Positions 14,453 through 21,821 of a stretch of 22,130 nt of DNA are shown piece by piece. This DNA is from Flavobacteriales bacterium UBA720. GTDB taxonomy: Bacteria; Bacteroidota; Bacteroidia; Flavobacteriales; Weeksellaceae. The notes below the pieces were generated by a model. The model did no database searches and was not told the origin of the DNA. It saw only the letters and a list, made by a program, of their open reading frames with translations. The stretch covers positions 1 to 22,130 of the forward strand of contig DBLQ01000108.1 of the NCBI GenBank assembly GCA_002297505.1. The letters are read 5' to 3'. Position 1 is the first letter of the stretch. Each line of letters opens with the position of its first letter. The position numbers were made by a program, and so were the translations under genes.

Positions 14453-16051
14453 TTAATTAAGATTTGAAATAGAATAATCTTTTGGATACCTCACTTTATA
14501 ACTTACTCTAATTTTTTTGGTTTCGGACGGCATAATTTTCAGATTCCAGGTAAGATAACCTTTCTCTTTGTCCAATTCTGCATTATTGCTTTGCAACATT
14601 TCAACTTTTACATCATTATCCTGACTAAGAGGAATTTGATCTTTTAGTTCAATATCTATAGCATCTTTTTTATTATTTCGGACGATAATGTCATACGTGA
14701 ACGTCTTTTCCTGGTAAGAAGAAAAAGTTTTCGCACTGGATTTATCATCCACAATCTGTTTCACAACGCTAATTTTTTTATCGTTGCCGAGCGTGATATC
14801 AAGTTCGTCGGTAATTTGATTGGGGTTGATATTAGTTTCGCCCACATACATATTTTCGAAAATAATATTGGCCGTTCCCGGAATCAAATTGTACTGGTTG
14901 AAATCTTTGATTTTCGCAATGAGAAAAGCGTCTTTACTTAGTTTGGGAATGATCACATATTTGTAAGTGGCCGGAATTTTAGTCTGTTTGAGATTGATAA
15001 AATGATCCTCATCATTAGACAAAATGTTATATGGAACATCGACATCAAAACTTGTGTTCAGTTGGTTTTCATTGATTCTAAATCCTGCTCCTACCACTAC
15101 GACTTGTTCAATATCCATTGTTGTAGCGGAATCTGCTTTGTAATATTCATTTTTTTGGTAATTATTAGCTTTTTCTTTTTTATAAGAATCCAAAAACCAG
15201 GGATTCAGAACCGGAACATTATTGTTTTTGGTGGCATATCCATTGATAAGGGACAGCTTCACATCTTTCCAATCCACACCTGTATTCTGTCTCACCTTTG
15301 CCTTGAAAAGAACATTCAGAGGTTCCGATATTTGATTGCCTTTGATCTCGTAAAAAGGTTGCCACAAAACATTTTGTGCTAAATAACTAATGTCCAGTTT
15401 TACATTGGCAGCCGCATTGCTCAGGATTTTTAATACCAAAACGCCCTCAGAAATGTTTTCTTCTTTATTGGCATTTTCATTGAGATTATTTCTGAGTCTA
15501 TTTTGTTTAAGCGTGAGTTTACTGATTGTTTTCTGAAGCTCGGTACGGCTGAGACTGATTTCTGATCTTTTGGTTTTATAATAATCTGTCAATTGTATCA
15601 ATTGAGCTACAGATGATGCATTGCTTCCCACCAATAATGTCTGATTTTTGTCTAAAAGTTCCAGCGTTTTGGCTTGCGTTTCCAGTTCAATGTTAGCTTT
15701 CGCAATAAGATTCTCCAGAATTGTGAGGCTGTCAGAAATTGATTTGACTTTTGGGTTCGTCTTATCCAGGAGATGATTGGACTTATAATCATCCGTAAAC
15801 TGAACTGAGAGAATCGCAACATTTGGATTGTTAGAATTGATCTGGATCGATTTTTCTTCGATCTCGTCCGAAACATTGGTGATAACCACTTCCGAATTTC
15901 CTGCAGGAATATTGAACATCACAGAACTTTGCAATTCCGCAGATGTACGATAGACACTTACTCCAGAAATTTTTGACTTGACGAATATCGGTTTTTGAGC
16001 ATAACCAGTAAATGCGATTGAAAGCAGTATAAAAAATAAAATTCTTTTCAT
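14453..16051 (-). CDS. DUF4139 / MuiA-like secreted protein
   Basis: A 532-residue exported protein. A signal peptide (residues 1-18) ends GYAQK. Residues 20-95 form the DUF4140-like N domain (ISGVSVYRTSAELQSSVMFNIPAGNSEVVITNVS). Residues about 100-195 are a long coiled coil (ILENLIAKANIELETQAK, RSEISLSRTELQKTISKLTLKQN). The rest is the DUF4139 beta domain (LDISYLAQNVLWQPFYEI, GVDWKDVKLSLINGYATKNNNVPVLNPWF, then the strand-rich C half ending with a KKIRVSYKVRYPKD motif). The family includes the mucoidy inhibitor MuiA; its biochemical role is unknown. An unusual VVVVGAGFR stretch occurs at residues 317-325. The frame is intact throughout. Confidence 0.88.
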   Translation of the reverse strand: MKRILFFILLSIAFTGYAQKPIFVKSKISGVSVYRTSAELQSSVMFNIPAGNSEVVITNVSDEIEEKSIQINSNNPNVAILSVQFTDDYKSNHLLDKTNPKVKSISDSLTILENLIAKANIELETQAKTLELLDKNQTLLVGSNASSVAQLIQLTDYYKTKRSEISLSRTELQKTISKLTLKQNRLRNNLNENANKEENISEGVLVLKILSNAAANVKLDISYLAQNVLWQPFYEIKGNQISEPLNVLFKAKVRQNTGVDWKDVKLSLINGYATKNNNVPVLNPWFLDSYKKEKANNYQKNEYYKADSATTMDIEQVVVVGAGFRINENQLNTSFDVDVPYNILSNDEDHFINLKQTKIPATYKYVIIPKLSKDAFLIAKIKDFNQYNLIPGTANIIFENMYVGETNINPNQITDELDITLGNDKKISVVKQIVDDKSSAKTFSSYQEKTFTYDIIVRNNKKDAIDIELKDQIPLSQDNDVKVEMLQSNNAELDKEKGYLTWNLKIMPSETKKIRVSYKVRYPKDYSISNLN

Positions 16052-16067
16052 CTCCCGAAATTTTACT

Positions 16068-16075
16068 CAAATATA
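16068..16075 (-). promoter_or_regulatory. Candidate -7 element for the MuiA-like gene
   Basis: TATATTTG on the minus strand matches TAnnTTTG, 16 bases before the ATG at 16051. A TTTG lies 26 bases upstream, a little long for the -33 spacing. Confidence 0.45.
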
Positions 16076-16100
16076 CTTTTTTTTAAAGATTGAAAACTGC

Positions 16101-17225
16101 TCAAACTATAAATAAATCACTTGCAATGCCGTCGGCCAGAAACCAATGTTTTTCAGGGATTTTGATATAATTATTTTCAATTTTAAGAATTCGTGATTCG
16201 AGTTTTGATTTGATTTCCTGATTAAGATAATCGATTATTTCTGAGGAAAATATCTGATGGACTTTGTTCAGATCTACGCCCCAAATGGTTCTGAGTCCAA
16301 TCATCATCATTTCGTTGAAACGGTCTTTCTCAGAAAGGATTTCGGTTTCTTTTGGGAGTGTATTTTGATTCAGATTTTTGATGTAGATAGAATTATTAGC
16401 GATGTTCCAACTTCTTTCCAGATGACCATTATAAGAATGCGCAGACGGACCAATTCCCAAGTAAGGCTGTGACTTCCAATACGCCGAATTATGTCTGGAA
16501 TGAAAGCCTGGCTTGCCAAAATTTGAAATCTCGTAATGATCAAAGCCATGATTTCTCAGAAAATCAGACATATAGTAAAACTCCTGATTTTGTTCTGTTT
16601 CTTCCGGAGACGCCACTTTACCATTCTCTATCCACCTTTCCAAAGCTGTTTTCGGCTCTACTGTCAAAGCGTAAGATGAAACGTGTGGAACATGTAATTC
16701 AATGGTTTTGTTGAGATTTTGTTTCCAGATTTCAAGGTTTGAAGTGGGAGAGCCATAGATCAAATCGATGCTGATATTTTCTAAGCCAAAATCCTGCGCA
16801 CGTTTGATAGAACTTTCTGCTTCGGAAGCATTGTGCGCGCGATTCATCAGTTTCAAATCTTCATCAAAAAAACTTTGAGTTCCGATGGACAACCGATTAA
16901 TCTCCGTTTGCGACAATTCTCTGACAAAATTTTTGTTCAAATCATCCGGATTGGCTTCGAGAGTAATTTCGATATTTTCATCAAAACTGAAATATTTTTG
17001 GAATTCGTCTAAAAGAGATTTGATTTCATCTACACTCAGCACAGAAGGCGTCCCTCCACCGAAATAAATCGATTTCAGAATTTCATTATCAAGTTCATTA
17101 TTTCTCAGTCCAATTTCTTTTTTGATAGCGAGAAGCATGTCATCCTTCAAATTAAAAGAGGTTGAAAAATGGAAATTGCAATAGCTGCATTTTTGTTTGC
17201 AGAATGGAATATGAAGGTAAATCAT
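16101..17225 (-). CDS. hemW: Radical SAM heme chaperone HemW
   Basis: A 374-residue radical SAM protein that carries heme to respiratory and other hemoproteins; it was formerly annotated as an oxygen-independent coproporphyrinogen oxidase. It opens MIYLHIPFCKQKCSYCNFHFS with the C-x3-C-x2-C [4Fe-4S] motif (C9, C13, C16). GGGTPS follows at residues 56-61 and the SAM-contact segments EITLEANPDDLN and INRLSIGTQSF come next. The C-terminal HemW domain has SAHSYNG and RSWNIANNSIYI. The coproporphyrinogen oxidase HemN would carry one more cysteine (CxxxCxxCxC); here the residue is F, so HemW is preferred. It lies between the MuiA-like and porP genes, with a hairpin just before its ATG. Confidence 0.93.
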   Translation of the reverse strand: MIYLHIPFCKQKCSYCNFHFSTSFNLKDDMLLAIKKEIGLRNNELDNEILKSIYFGGGTPSVLSVDEIKSLLDEFQKYFSFDENIEITLEANPDDLNKNFVRELSQTEINRLSIGTQSFFDEDLKLMNRAHNASEAESSIKRAQDFGLENISIDLIYGSPTSNLEIWKQNLNKTIELHVPHVSSYALTVEPKTALERWIENGKVASPEETEQNQEFYYMSDFLRNHGFDHYEISNFGKPGFHSRHNSAYWKSQPYLGIGPSAHSYNGHLERSWNIANNSIYIKNLNQNTLPKETEILSEKDRFNEMMMIGLRTIWGVDLNKVHQIFSSEIIDYLNQEIKSKLESRILKIENNYIKIPEKHWFLADGIASDLFIV

Positions 17226-17231
17226 GAAAAA

Positions 17232-17250
17232 AGCTCCGGAAATCAGAGCT
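17232..17250 (-). terminator. Hairpin with U-tract after porP, just upstream of hemW
   Basis: On the minus strand AGCTCTG-ATTTC-CGGAGCT forms a seven-pair stem (one T-G pair), followed by TTTTTT, then the hemW ATG at 17225. It fits a terminator for the PorP/SprF gene. It also lies inside the hemW leader if the -7 at 17251-17258 is used. Confidence 0.6.
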
Positions 17251-17258
17251 CAAAGTTA
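17251..17258 (-). promoter_or_regulatory. Candidate -7 element for hemW
   Basis: TAACTTTG on the minus strand is an exact TAnnTTTG match, 26 bases before the hemW ATG and partly next to the terminator-like hairpin. No TTG at the -33 distance. Confidence 0.4.
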
Positions 17259-17275
17259 TTCAAATTAATTGAATA

Positions 17276-18241
17276 CTATCTGTAACGGAAACCACGTGAA
17301 TTGATGAAGTTTTCGACATTAAATCCCAATGACAGCATAAAGCTGTTTCCGAAATTCTCTGTTAATTCTGACACTCCGAAATTGTAGACAGCACCAAATG
17401 TTATATTTTTTATCCTCCCTTTGATCACAGGAGACAGTCCCAGATTCTGACTTCCGACAGCGCTTTTCGCACTGCGAAAACTGATGCCTGCAGACAAATT
17501 ACTCTGTTCACCAAAAACGGTTGCCATCAGGTTGTAATCAATTAGTCTTGCAGAATTGGTATTGAGGTTCAGCATCATGGATGGCGTAACGTACAAGCCA
17601 TCTGCAAAGTGCCAGTCATAGCCGGCGTTTAGGTAAAACTTGGTTGGAAGCGGTTCTATACCGTTTACGATAGGAAGGTCATTGCTGATGGGAATATCGA
17701 CTACCGATACACCTGCGAAAAATTTACGATATTTTACGGCTGTACCCACATTGGCATATGCCAGAAAAATATCATTGGTATTTTCGCCCAGTACCGGATC
17801 GAAAGGCTGCTCTGGATTGAGCTGGGTGTAATCGATATTCATATTATACAGACTGGTACCAATACCGAAGGAAAACTGATCCTGGCGGTCTTCCTCGTCC
17901 GATAGCGGAATAAAATAAGAGGCACCAAGCGTCAATCCATTGGACGATATCGGCCCATTCTGATCTCTGAAAAAAGAAATACCTGCTCCCACCCTATCGA
18001 AAACATTGGCGTGCAAACCTATAGACTGCGTGTTCGGAGATTCGGACAACTGTGAAAACTGCTTCTGATAATTGAGGTTGAGCACCACATCATCCGTCTG
18101 CCCCAGCAAAGCCGGATTAAAAAGAAAATCGCCGTCCAAAAGGTATTGCTGATAGAAAGGCAGAGTCTCCTGCGCTTTGGCGGCTCCCAGAGCCAGCAAG
18201 GTGCAGAGCGTGATCGTTTTTTTAATATTGCTGATGGTCAT
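17276..18241 (-). CDS. PorP/SprF family type IX secretion-associated membrane protein
   Basis: A 321-residue outer-membrane barrel protein with a signal peptide (hydrophobic residues 9-20, ending AKAQE). The family opening follows: PFYQQYLLDGDFLFNPALLGQTDDVVLNLNYQKQF, then repeated strands with Gly (GLHANVFDRVGAGISFFRDQNGP, GASYFIPLSD) and a closing MLSLGFNVENF strand. PorP/SprF proteins help type IX secretion and gliding adhesin export, being partners of SprB-like surface proteins. This paralog is not in a gliding cluster here and could be one of several copies. I start at the ATG at 18241, which begins the signal peptide; 31 further upstream codons are open but read into the promoter and rluD. 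Confidence 0.9.
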   Translation of the reverse strand: MTISNIKKTITLCTLLALGAAKAQETLPFYQQYLLDGDFLFNPALLGQTDDVVLNLNYQKQFSQLSESPNTQSIGLHANVFDRVGAGISFFRDQNGPISSNGLTLGASYFIPLSDEEDRQDQFSFGIGTSLYNMNIDYTQLNPEQPFDPVLGENTNDIFLAYANVGTAVKYRKFFAGVSVVDIPISNDLPIVNGIEPLPTKFYLNAGYDWHFADGLYVTPSMMLNLNTNSARLIDYNLMATVFGEQSNLSAGISFRSAKSAVGSQNLGLSPVIKGRIKNITFGAVYNFGVSELTENFGNSFMLSLGFNVENFINSRGFRYR

Positions 18242-18246
18242 TGCTG

Positions 18247-18277
18247 CAAAGGTAGAATAAAAGTTAGTGATTTTCAA
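18247..18277 (-). promoter_or_regulatory. Promoter of the porP/sprF gene
   Basis: On the minus strand TTG (18275-18277), 20 bases, then TACCTTTG (18247-18254), a full match to the Bacteroidota consensus TTG-N17-23-TAnnTTTG. The -33 part lies within the last codons of rluD. The expected start of transcription falls next to the ATG at 18241, so the leader is very short or absent. Confidence 0.7.
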
Positions 18278-19331
18278 GATATTTTCTCCAACGTTCTGAG
18301 GCCTCCAGCATATCCTTTGGCATAGGACTTTCAAAATACATACCCTTTTTGGTTATAGGATGAACAAACCCCAAAGTATGGGCGTGCAATGCATGTCGGG
18401 GCAATATTTCAAAAACATTCTGGACAAACTGTTTGTACTTCGGAAGATTGACGCCGCGCATAATGATATTACCTTCGTACCGCTCGTCATTGAACAATGT
18501 ATGTCCGATGTGTTTCATGTGAGCGCGGATCTGGTGCGTACGGCCGGTCTCCAGCTTACATTCTACCCACGTCATGTAACGGAAACGTTCCAGAACCTTG
18601 TAATGTGTAACGGCATGTTTACCATGACTACCGTCTGTATACGTATGCATCTGCATTCTGTTTTTTGGATGCCTCCCGATGTGGCCGATGATCGTTCCTT
18701 CATCATCCTGAACATTACCCCAGACAAAAGCCCAATACAACCTCTGAGTTTTACGGTCGAAGAATTGCTTGGCAAGATGGCTCAGCGCGTATTCATTCTT
18801 TGCAATGACCAGCAAGCCGGAAGTGTCTTTATCAATGCGGTGGACTAATCCTACCCTGTCGAGATCGGAATTGTACTTAGGATCTTTGGCGAAATGAAAA
18901 GCCAGCGCATTGACCAGCGTTCCATCCCAGTTACCAAAACCCGGATGCACTACCATCCCCGCATCTTTGTCCACTACCACCAGATCATCATCTTCATAAA
19001 CAATATTAATTGGAATATCCTGTGGGATGATTACATTTTCCCGAGGCGGATGCGCCAGGAGAACACTGATAATATCGCCGGGCTTTACGCGGTAATTCTG
19101 TTTTACAGGTGTACCATTCACCGTCACGTTGCCGGCTCTGCATGTTTGCGAAATTTTATTTCGGGAAGAATTCTGGCGATGAATCAGCAGAAATTTATCG
19201 ATGCGCAAGGGTTCCTGACCTTTATCTGCAACAATATTGAGATGTTCGTACAGACCGCTGTTTTCATCTTCAATAGCTTCGTCAGCAACAGAAAAATCGT
19301 TTTCCAGGAAATCTTCGTTATCTTCTAACAT
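18264..19331 (-). CDS. rluD: RluA-family 23S rRNA pseudouridine synthase (RluD-like)
   Basis: A 355-residue enzyme that converts selected uridines of 23S rRNA to pseudouridine. It has an acidic N-terminal tail (residues 1-25), an S4 RNA-binding domain (LRIDKFLLIHRQNSSRNKISQTCRAGNVTVNG, about residues 42-90) and a RluA catalytic domain with VYEDDDLVVVDKDAGMVVHPG and the active-site motif HRIDKDTSG (164-172, D167 nucleophile). The close part of the C terminus has LETGRTHQIRAHMKHIGHTLFNDERY. S4 presence favours RluD/RluC-type over RluA; which uridines are modified cannot be told. It ends 17 bases before the porP -33 and overlaps that promoter. Confidence 0.88.
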   Translation of the reverse strand: MLEDNEDFLENDFSVADEAIEDENSGLYEHLNIVADKGQEPLRIDKFLLIHRQNSSRNKISQTCRAGNVTVNGTPVKQNYRVKPGDIISVLLAHPPRENVIIPQDIPINIVYEDDDLVVVDKDAGMVVHPGFGNWDGTLVNALAFHFAKDPKYNSDLDRVGLVHRIDKDTSGLLVIAKNEYALSHLAKQFFDRKTQRLYWAFVWGNVQDDEGTIIGHIGRHPKNRMQMHTYTDGSHGKHAVTHYKVLERFRYMTWVECKLETGRTHQIRAHMKHIGHTLFNDERYEGNIIMRGVNLPKYKQFVQNVFEILPRHALHAHTLGFVHPITKKGMYFESPMPKDMLEASERWRKYLENH

Positions 19332-19343
19332 ATTAAAGTTTAA

Positions 19344-19371
19344 AAAGGCTTCAACAGATGTTGAAGCCTTT
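19344..19371 (-). terminator. Intrinsic terminator after the PASTA gene, before rluD
   Basis: A perfect 12-base stem (AAAGGCTTCAAC / GTTGAAGCCTTT) with an AGAT/ATCT loop. On the minus strand it is followed by TTTTTAAACTTT. It lies 11 bases after the PASTA stop (19383) and ends 12 bases before the rluD ATG (19331). No separate rluD promoter is seen between. Confidence 0.8.
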
Positions 19372-19382
19372 ATATATAATGA

Positions 19383-20432
19383 TTATTCTATTACAACTCT
19401 TTTAGGCTTAGGCTTGTCCGCAGGTTTTGCAGTCGCACTTACAGGCTTTGCTACTGCCGATGCAGGCTTCTGGCTGGTGACTGCCGCGGTAGGCGTGGCA
19501 TTGCTGCTTTTTGTACGCTCAGCATTGGCACTTCCCGTACTTGCCGGCGGCGGCGTCGTCGTTTTCGGAGCAGGTGGTGTAGATTCTACGGAAGGCATTT
19601 CGCGGTATTCAATAGGTGCCAGCGTGGTATCGATTTTTGGTCGATACATATCATCCAATTGCTTGATCTTATTCTGAAGTTCAGCCGGCGTTTTTTTGCT
19701 GGCCCAAAGGTCGATCTGCATACCCTGATCTCGTAAAGCGCCGAATTCCGGATCCTGATAATAAACAACATCGGAATCATCTCTTCCGCCATCTTCGTGT
19801 TCCACAATTCCGACTTCAAAAAGTGCCTGAGCAATGATCTTTTTCGCTTCCTGCACCGTCCTGCCCACCACATTCGGGATGGAGACGTTTCTCAGCGGCC
19901 CGGAACCAATGACCAGATCTACAGCAGAGAACCTAGGAATCTGAGTTCCCGGCTTTACGCTGGTACCATTATACAAAATTCTCAGTACGGCATCTCGCTG
20001 AATGCTTGGTTCGTACAAGGTATCGCCTACTTTGAGACCAACCAGATTAAGCTGATTGAACGCCAGACCTTTATAGCGGTCTATGATATCTGGGATGGCC
20101 ACCTTGGCCCAGGTTTTCGGATTCACTTTCAGGGTGATGATTCGGCCGTTTTTCACGTTGGCTCCCGGATTGGGATTGACAGCCAAAACCTGAAACGGTC
20201 GGAATTTGGGATCATATTTAAAACTGTCCACCTCGTATTCCAGTCCGGAATCATCAAGAATTTTAATAGCGTCGTGCACGCTCATGTTCATCACATTGGG
20301 TACAGGAACTTCTTCTCCGTGATTGGTATGAAACTCCAGCCAGCGGAACGTGAGCCAGACCATACCGGCGAAAAGTGCCATTGCCAAAGCGATATTGAGT
20401 AATACTTTCCAGTGGAAAAGTGATTTGAACAT
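19383..20432 (-). CDS. PASTA-domain membrane protein
   Basis: A 349-residue single-pass inner-membrane protein. A short cytosolic start and one TM helix (about 8-30, KVLLNIALAMALFAGMVWLTF) are followed by three PASTA domains in the periplasm: about 40-104 (EVPVPNVMNMSVHDAIKIL), 110-176 (VAIPDIIDRYKGLAFNQL) and 182-245 (NVSIPNVVGRTVQEAKKII). A low-complexity Pro/Ala/Thr/Lys tail (about 265-349) ends KPKPKRVVIE. PASTA domains bind peptidoglycan stems or muropeptides. No kinase domain is attached, unlike PknB. I start at the ATG at 20432; upstream ATGs in the same frame would cross the promoter. A near-perfect TATCTTTG -7 lies 27 bases upstream. Confidence 0.9.
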   Translation of the reverse strand: MFKSLFHWKVLLNIALAMALFAGMVWLTFRWLEFHTNHGEEVPVPNVMNMSVHDAIKILDDSGLEYEVDSFKYDPKFRPFQVLAVNPNPGANVKNGRIITLKVNPKTWAKVAIPDIIDRYKGLAFNQLNLVGLKVGDTLYEPSIQRDAVLRILYNGTSVKPGTQIPRFSAVDLVIGSGPLRNVSIPNVVGRTVQEAKKIIAQALFEVGIVEHEDGGRDDSDVVYYQDPEFGALRDQGMQIDLWASKKTPAELQNKIKQLDDMYRPKIDTTLAPIEYREMPSVESTPPAPKTTTPPPASTGSANAERTKSSNATPTAAVTSQKPASAVAKPVSATAKPADKPKPKRVVIE

Positions 20433-20458
20433 AATGATCTTTTTCAGAAATAGTAACG

Positions 20459-20466
20459 CAAAGATA
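20459..20466 (-). promoter_or_regulatory. Candidate -7 element of the PASTA gene
   Basis: TATCTTTG on the minus strand fully matches TAnnTTTG, 26 bases before the ATG at 20432. The match supports starting the gene at 20432. No TTG is seen at the -33 distance. Confidence 0.6.
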
Positions 20467-20536
20467 GATAATAAAATTGTATTGTCATTTCCGGGCGGCT
20501 CAAAAAAAGAAAATCGGCCATTTGGCATAAAAACCT

Positions 20537-20544
20537 TATTTTTG
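20537..20544 (+). promoter_or_regulatory. Candidate -7 element of hpt
   Basis: TATTTTTG matches TAnnTTTG, 16 bases before the hpt ATG at 20560. It lies back to back with the PASTA promoter in a 127-base divergent spacer. Confidence 0.55.
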
Positions 20545-20559
20545 TGCTTTGAAATATTT

Positions 20560-21114
20560 ATGGAGTCTATTACAATTCACGACAAAAATTTTGTTCCTTA
20601 TCTTAAGCACGATGAAATTCAGGAACTTATCAAGAATTTAGCAGAAAAAGTTTATGAAGATTATAAAGACGAAACGCCTATTTTTGTAGGTGTGCTGAAC
20701 GGCGTCATCATGTTCTTCTCCGATTTTCTGAAATATTACAAAGGTAAATGTGAGATTGCATTTCTACAGGTCAGTTCTTATTCCGGCACGCAGTCTACAG
20801 GTATTGTGTACAAGAAAATGGACCTTACCAAAGATGTGGTAGACAGACACATTGTACTGATGGAAGACATCGTGGATACCGGAAACACTCTGGAAAATCT
20901 CTTTGAATATTTCAAAAACACACAACGACCTAAGTCTCTGAAGGTAGCGTCGCTGCTTCTGAAACCGGACGTCTTTCAAAAAGATTTCACCATCGATTAC
21001 GTGGCCAAGGAAATCCCGAATAAGTTTGTCCTGGGCTACGGCCTCGACTATGATGAGCTGGGAAGAAACCTGCCGGACCTTTACCAATTGGAAGAAGGCC
21101 GCATCAACCATTAG
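20560..21114 (+). CDS. hpt: Hypoxanthine phosphoribosyltransferase
   Basis: A 184-residue purine-salvage enzyme that joins hypoxanthine (and often guanine) to PRPP to give IMP or GMP in the cytosol. The PRPP-binding loop VLMEDIVDTGNTL (99-111) is exact. The flexible-loop region SSYSGTQSTG (72-81) and the VGVLNGVIMFFSDF helix (43-56) fit HPRT. The C-terminal YGLDYDELGRNLPDL is the conserved base-binding segment. I start at the ATG at 20560, just after a -7 element; the frame continues open further upstream to 20350, but that part runs through the PASTA gene on the other strand. adk follows after 42 bases, a common Bacteroidota pair. Confidence 0.95.
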   Translation: MESITIHDKNFVPYLKHDEIQELIKNLAEKVYEDYKDETPIFVGVLNGVIMFFSDFLKYYKGKCEIAFLQVSSYSGTQSTGIVYKKMDLTKDVVDRHIVLMEDIVDTGNTLENLFEYFKNTQRPKSLKVASLLLKPDVFQKDFTIDYVAKEIPNKFVLGYGLDYDELGRNLPDLYQLEEGRINH

Positions 21115-21156
21115 CATCATCAGGAAATCAATATTCTAATAAATCAATAAAAAATC

Positions 21157-21738
21157 ATGATCAACATTGTTCTCTTTGGTCCACCGGGAAGTGGAAAAGG
21201 AACCCAGGCGCAGCACCTTATCGACAAGTACCATCTGAAACAGATTTCCACAGGCGATCTTTTCCGGTTTAATATGAAGAACGATACGCCGCTTGGACAA
21301 TTGGCAAAATCCTATATAGACAAAGGCGAGCTGGTTCCTGATCAGGTTACCATTGATATGTTGGTTCACGAGGTTAAAAAACCAACTGACGCCGCAGGAT
21401 TTATTTTCGACGGCTTTCCAAGAACGGCCGGTCAAACGGAAGCTTTGGAACAGATCGTTAACGAAGTATTGGGCTCGAGCATCAGCATCTGTCTTTCCCT
21501 GGTGGTAGAAGATGAAGCATTGGTACAGAGACTTTTGAAAAGAGGCGAAACCAGCGGCAGAACAGATGATTCTAATGAGGAGATCATCAGAAACCGCATT
21601 AAAGAATACTATTCCAAAACGGCAGAAGTTGCAGAACTTTACAAGCAACAAGGCAAATACGTGGAAGTGAACGGTGTGGGAAGCATCGAGGAAATTTCAG
21701 AAAAACTATTTGCCGAAGTAGATAAGATTCAAAAATAA
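21157..21738 (+). CDS. adk: Adenylate kinase
   Basis: A 193-residue NMP kinase that balances AMP, ADP and ATP. The P-loop GPPGSGKGT is at residues 8-16, followed by the AMP-binding STGDLFR, the FIFDGFPRTAGQTEAL motif and the short LID segment LLKRGETSGRTDDSNEEIIRNRIKEY. The short form without the zinc LID domain is the usual Bacteroidota type. It sits 42 bases after hpt and 83 bases before obg, all on the plus strand, so the three genes may share a transcript. Confidence 0.96.
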   Translation: MINIVLFGPPGSGKGTQAQHLIDKYHLKQISTGDLFRFNMKNDTPLGQLAKSYIDKGELVPDQVTIDMLVHEVKKPTDAAGFIFDGFPRTAGQTEALEQIVNEVLGSSISICLSLVVEDEALVQRLLKRGETSGRTDDSNEEIIRNRIKEYYSKTAEVAELYKQQGKYVEVNGVGSIEEISEKLFAEVDKIQK

Positions 21739-21752
21739 TTTTTTGACGCCGT

Positions 21753-21814
21753 ATTCAAAGTTCAAAATTCAAGGTTGGGACTTTGAATCTTAATGTTAAA
21801 CCTTGAATTTTGAA
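21753..21814. repeat. Overlapping inverted repeats between adk and obg
   Basis: Arms 21761-21776 and 21799-21814 (TTCAAAATTCAAGGTT and its exact complement) form a perfect 16-base inverted repeat with a 22-base loop. A second perfect nine-base pair, ATTCAAAGT (21753-21761) with ACTTTGAAT (21780-21788), uses one base of the first left arm and part of its loop. The hairpins would compete in RNA. There is no clear T-run after the longer one. Confidence 0.85.
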
Positions 21815-21821
21815 TAAGATT

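Noticed and set aside
19797..20402. 201-residue plus-strand frame
   Set aside because: Antisense to the PASTA gene; no motifs, and it ends inside that gene's TM-coding start.
20350..20559. Extension of hpt by 70 codons upstream
   Set aside because: It covers the promoters and the end of the PASTA gene; hpt homologs begin near the ATG at 20560.
21136..21651. 171-residue minus-strand frame
   Set aside because: Antisense to adk, which is intact and complete.
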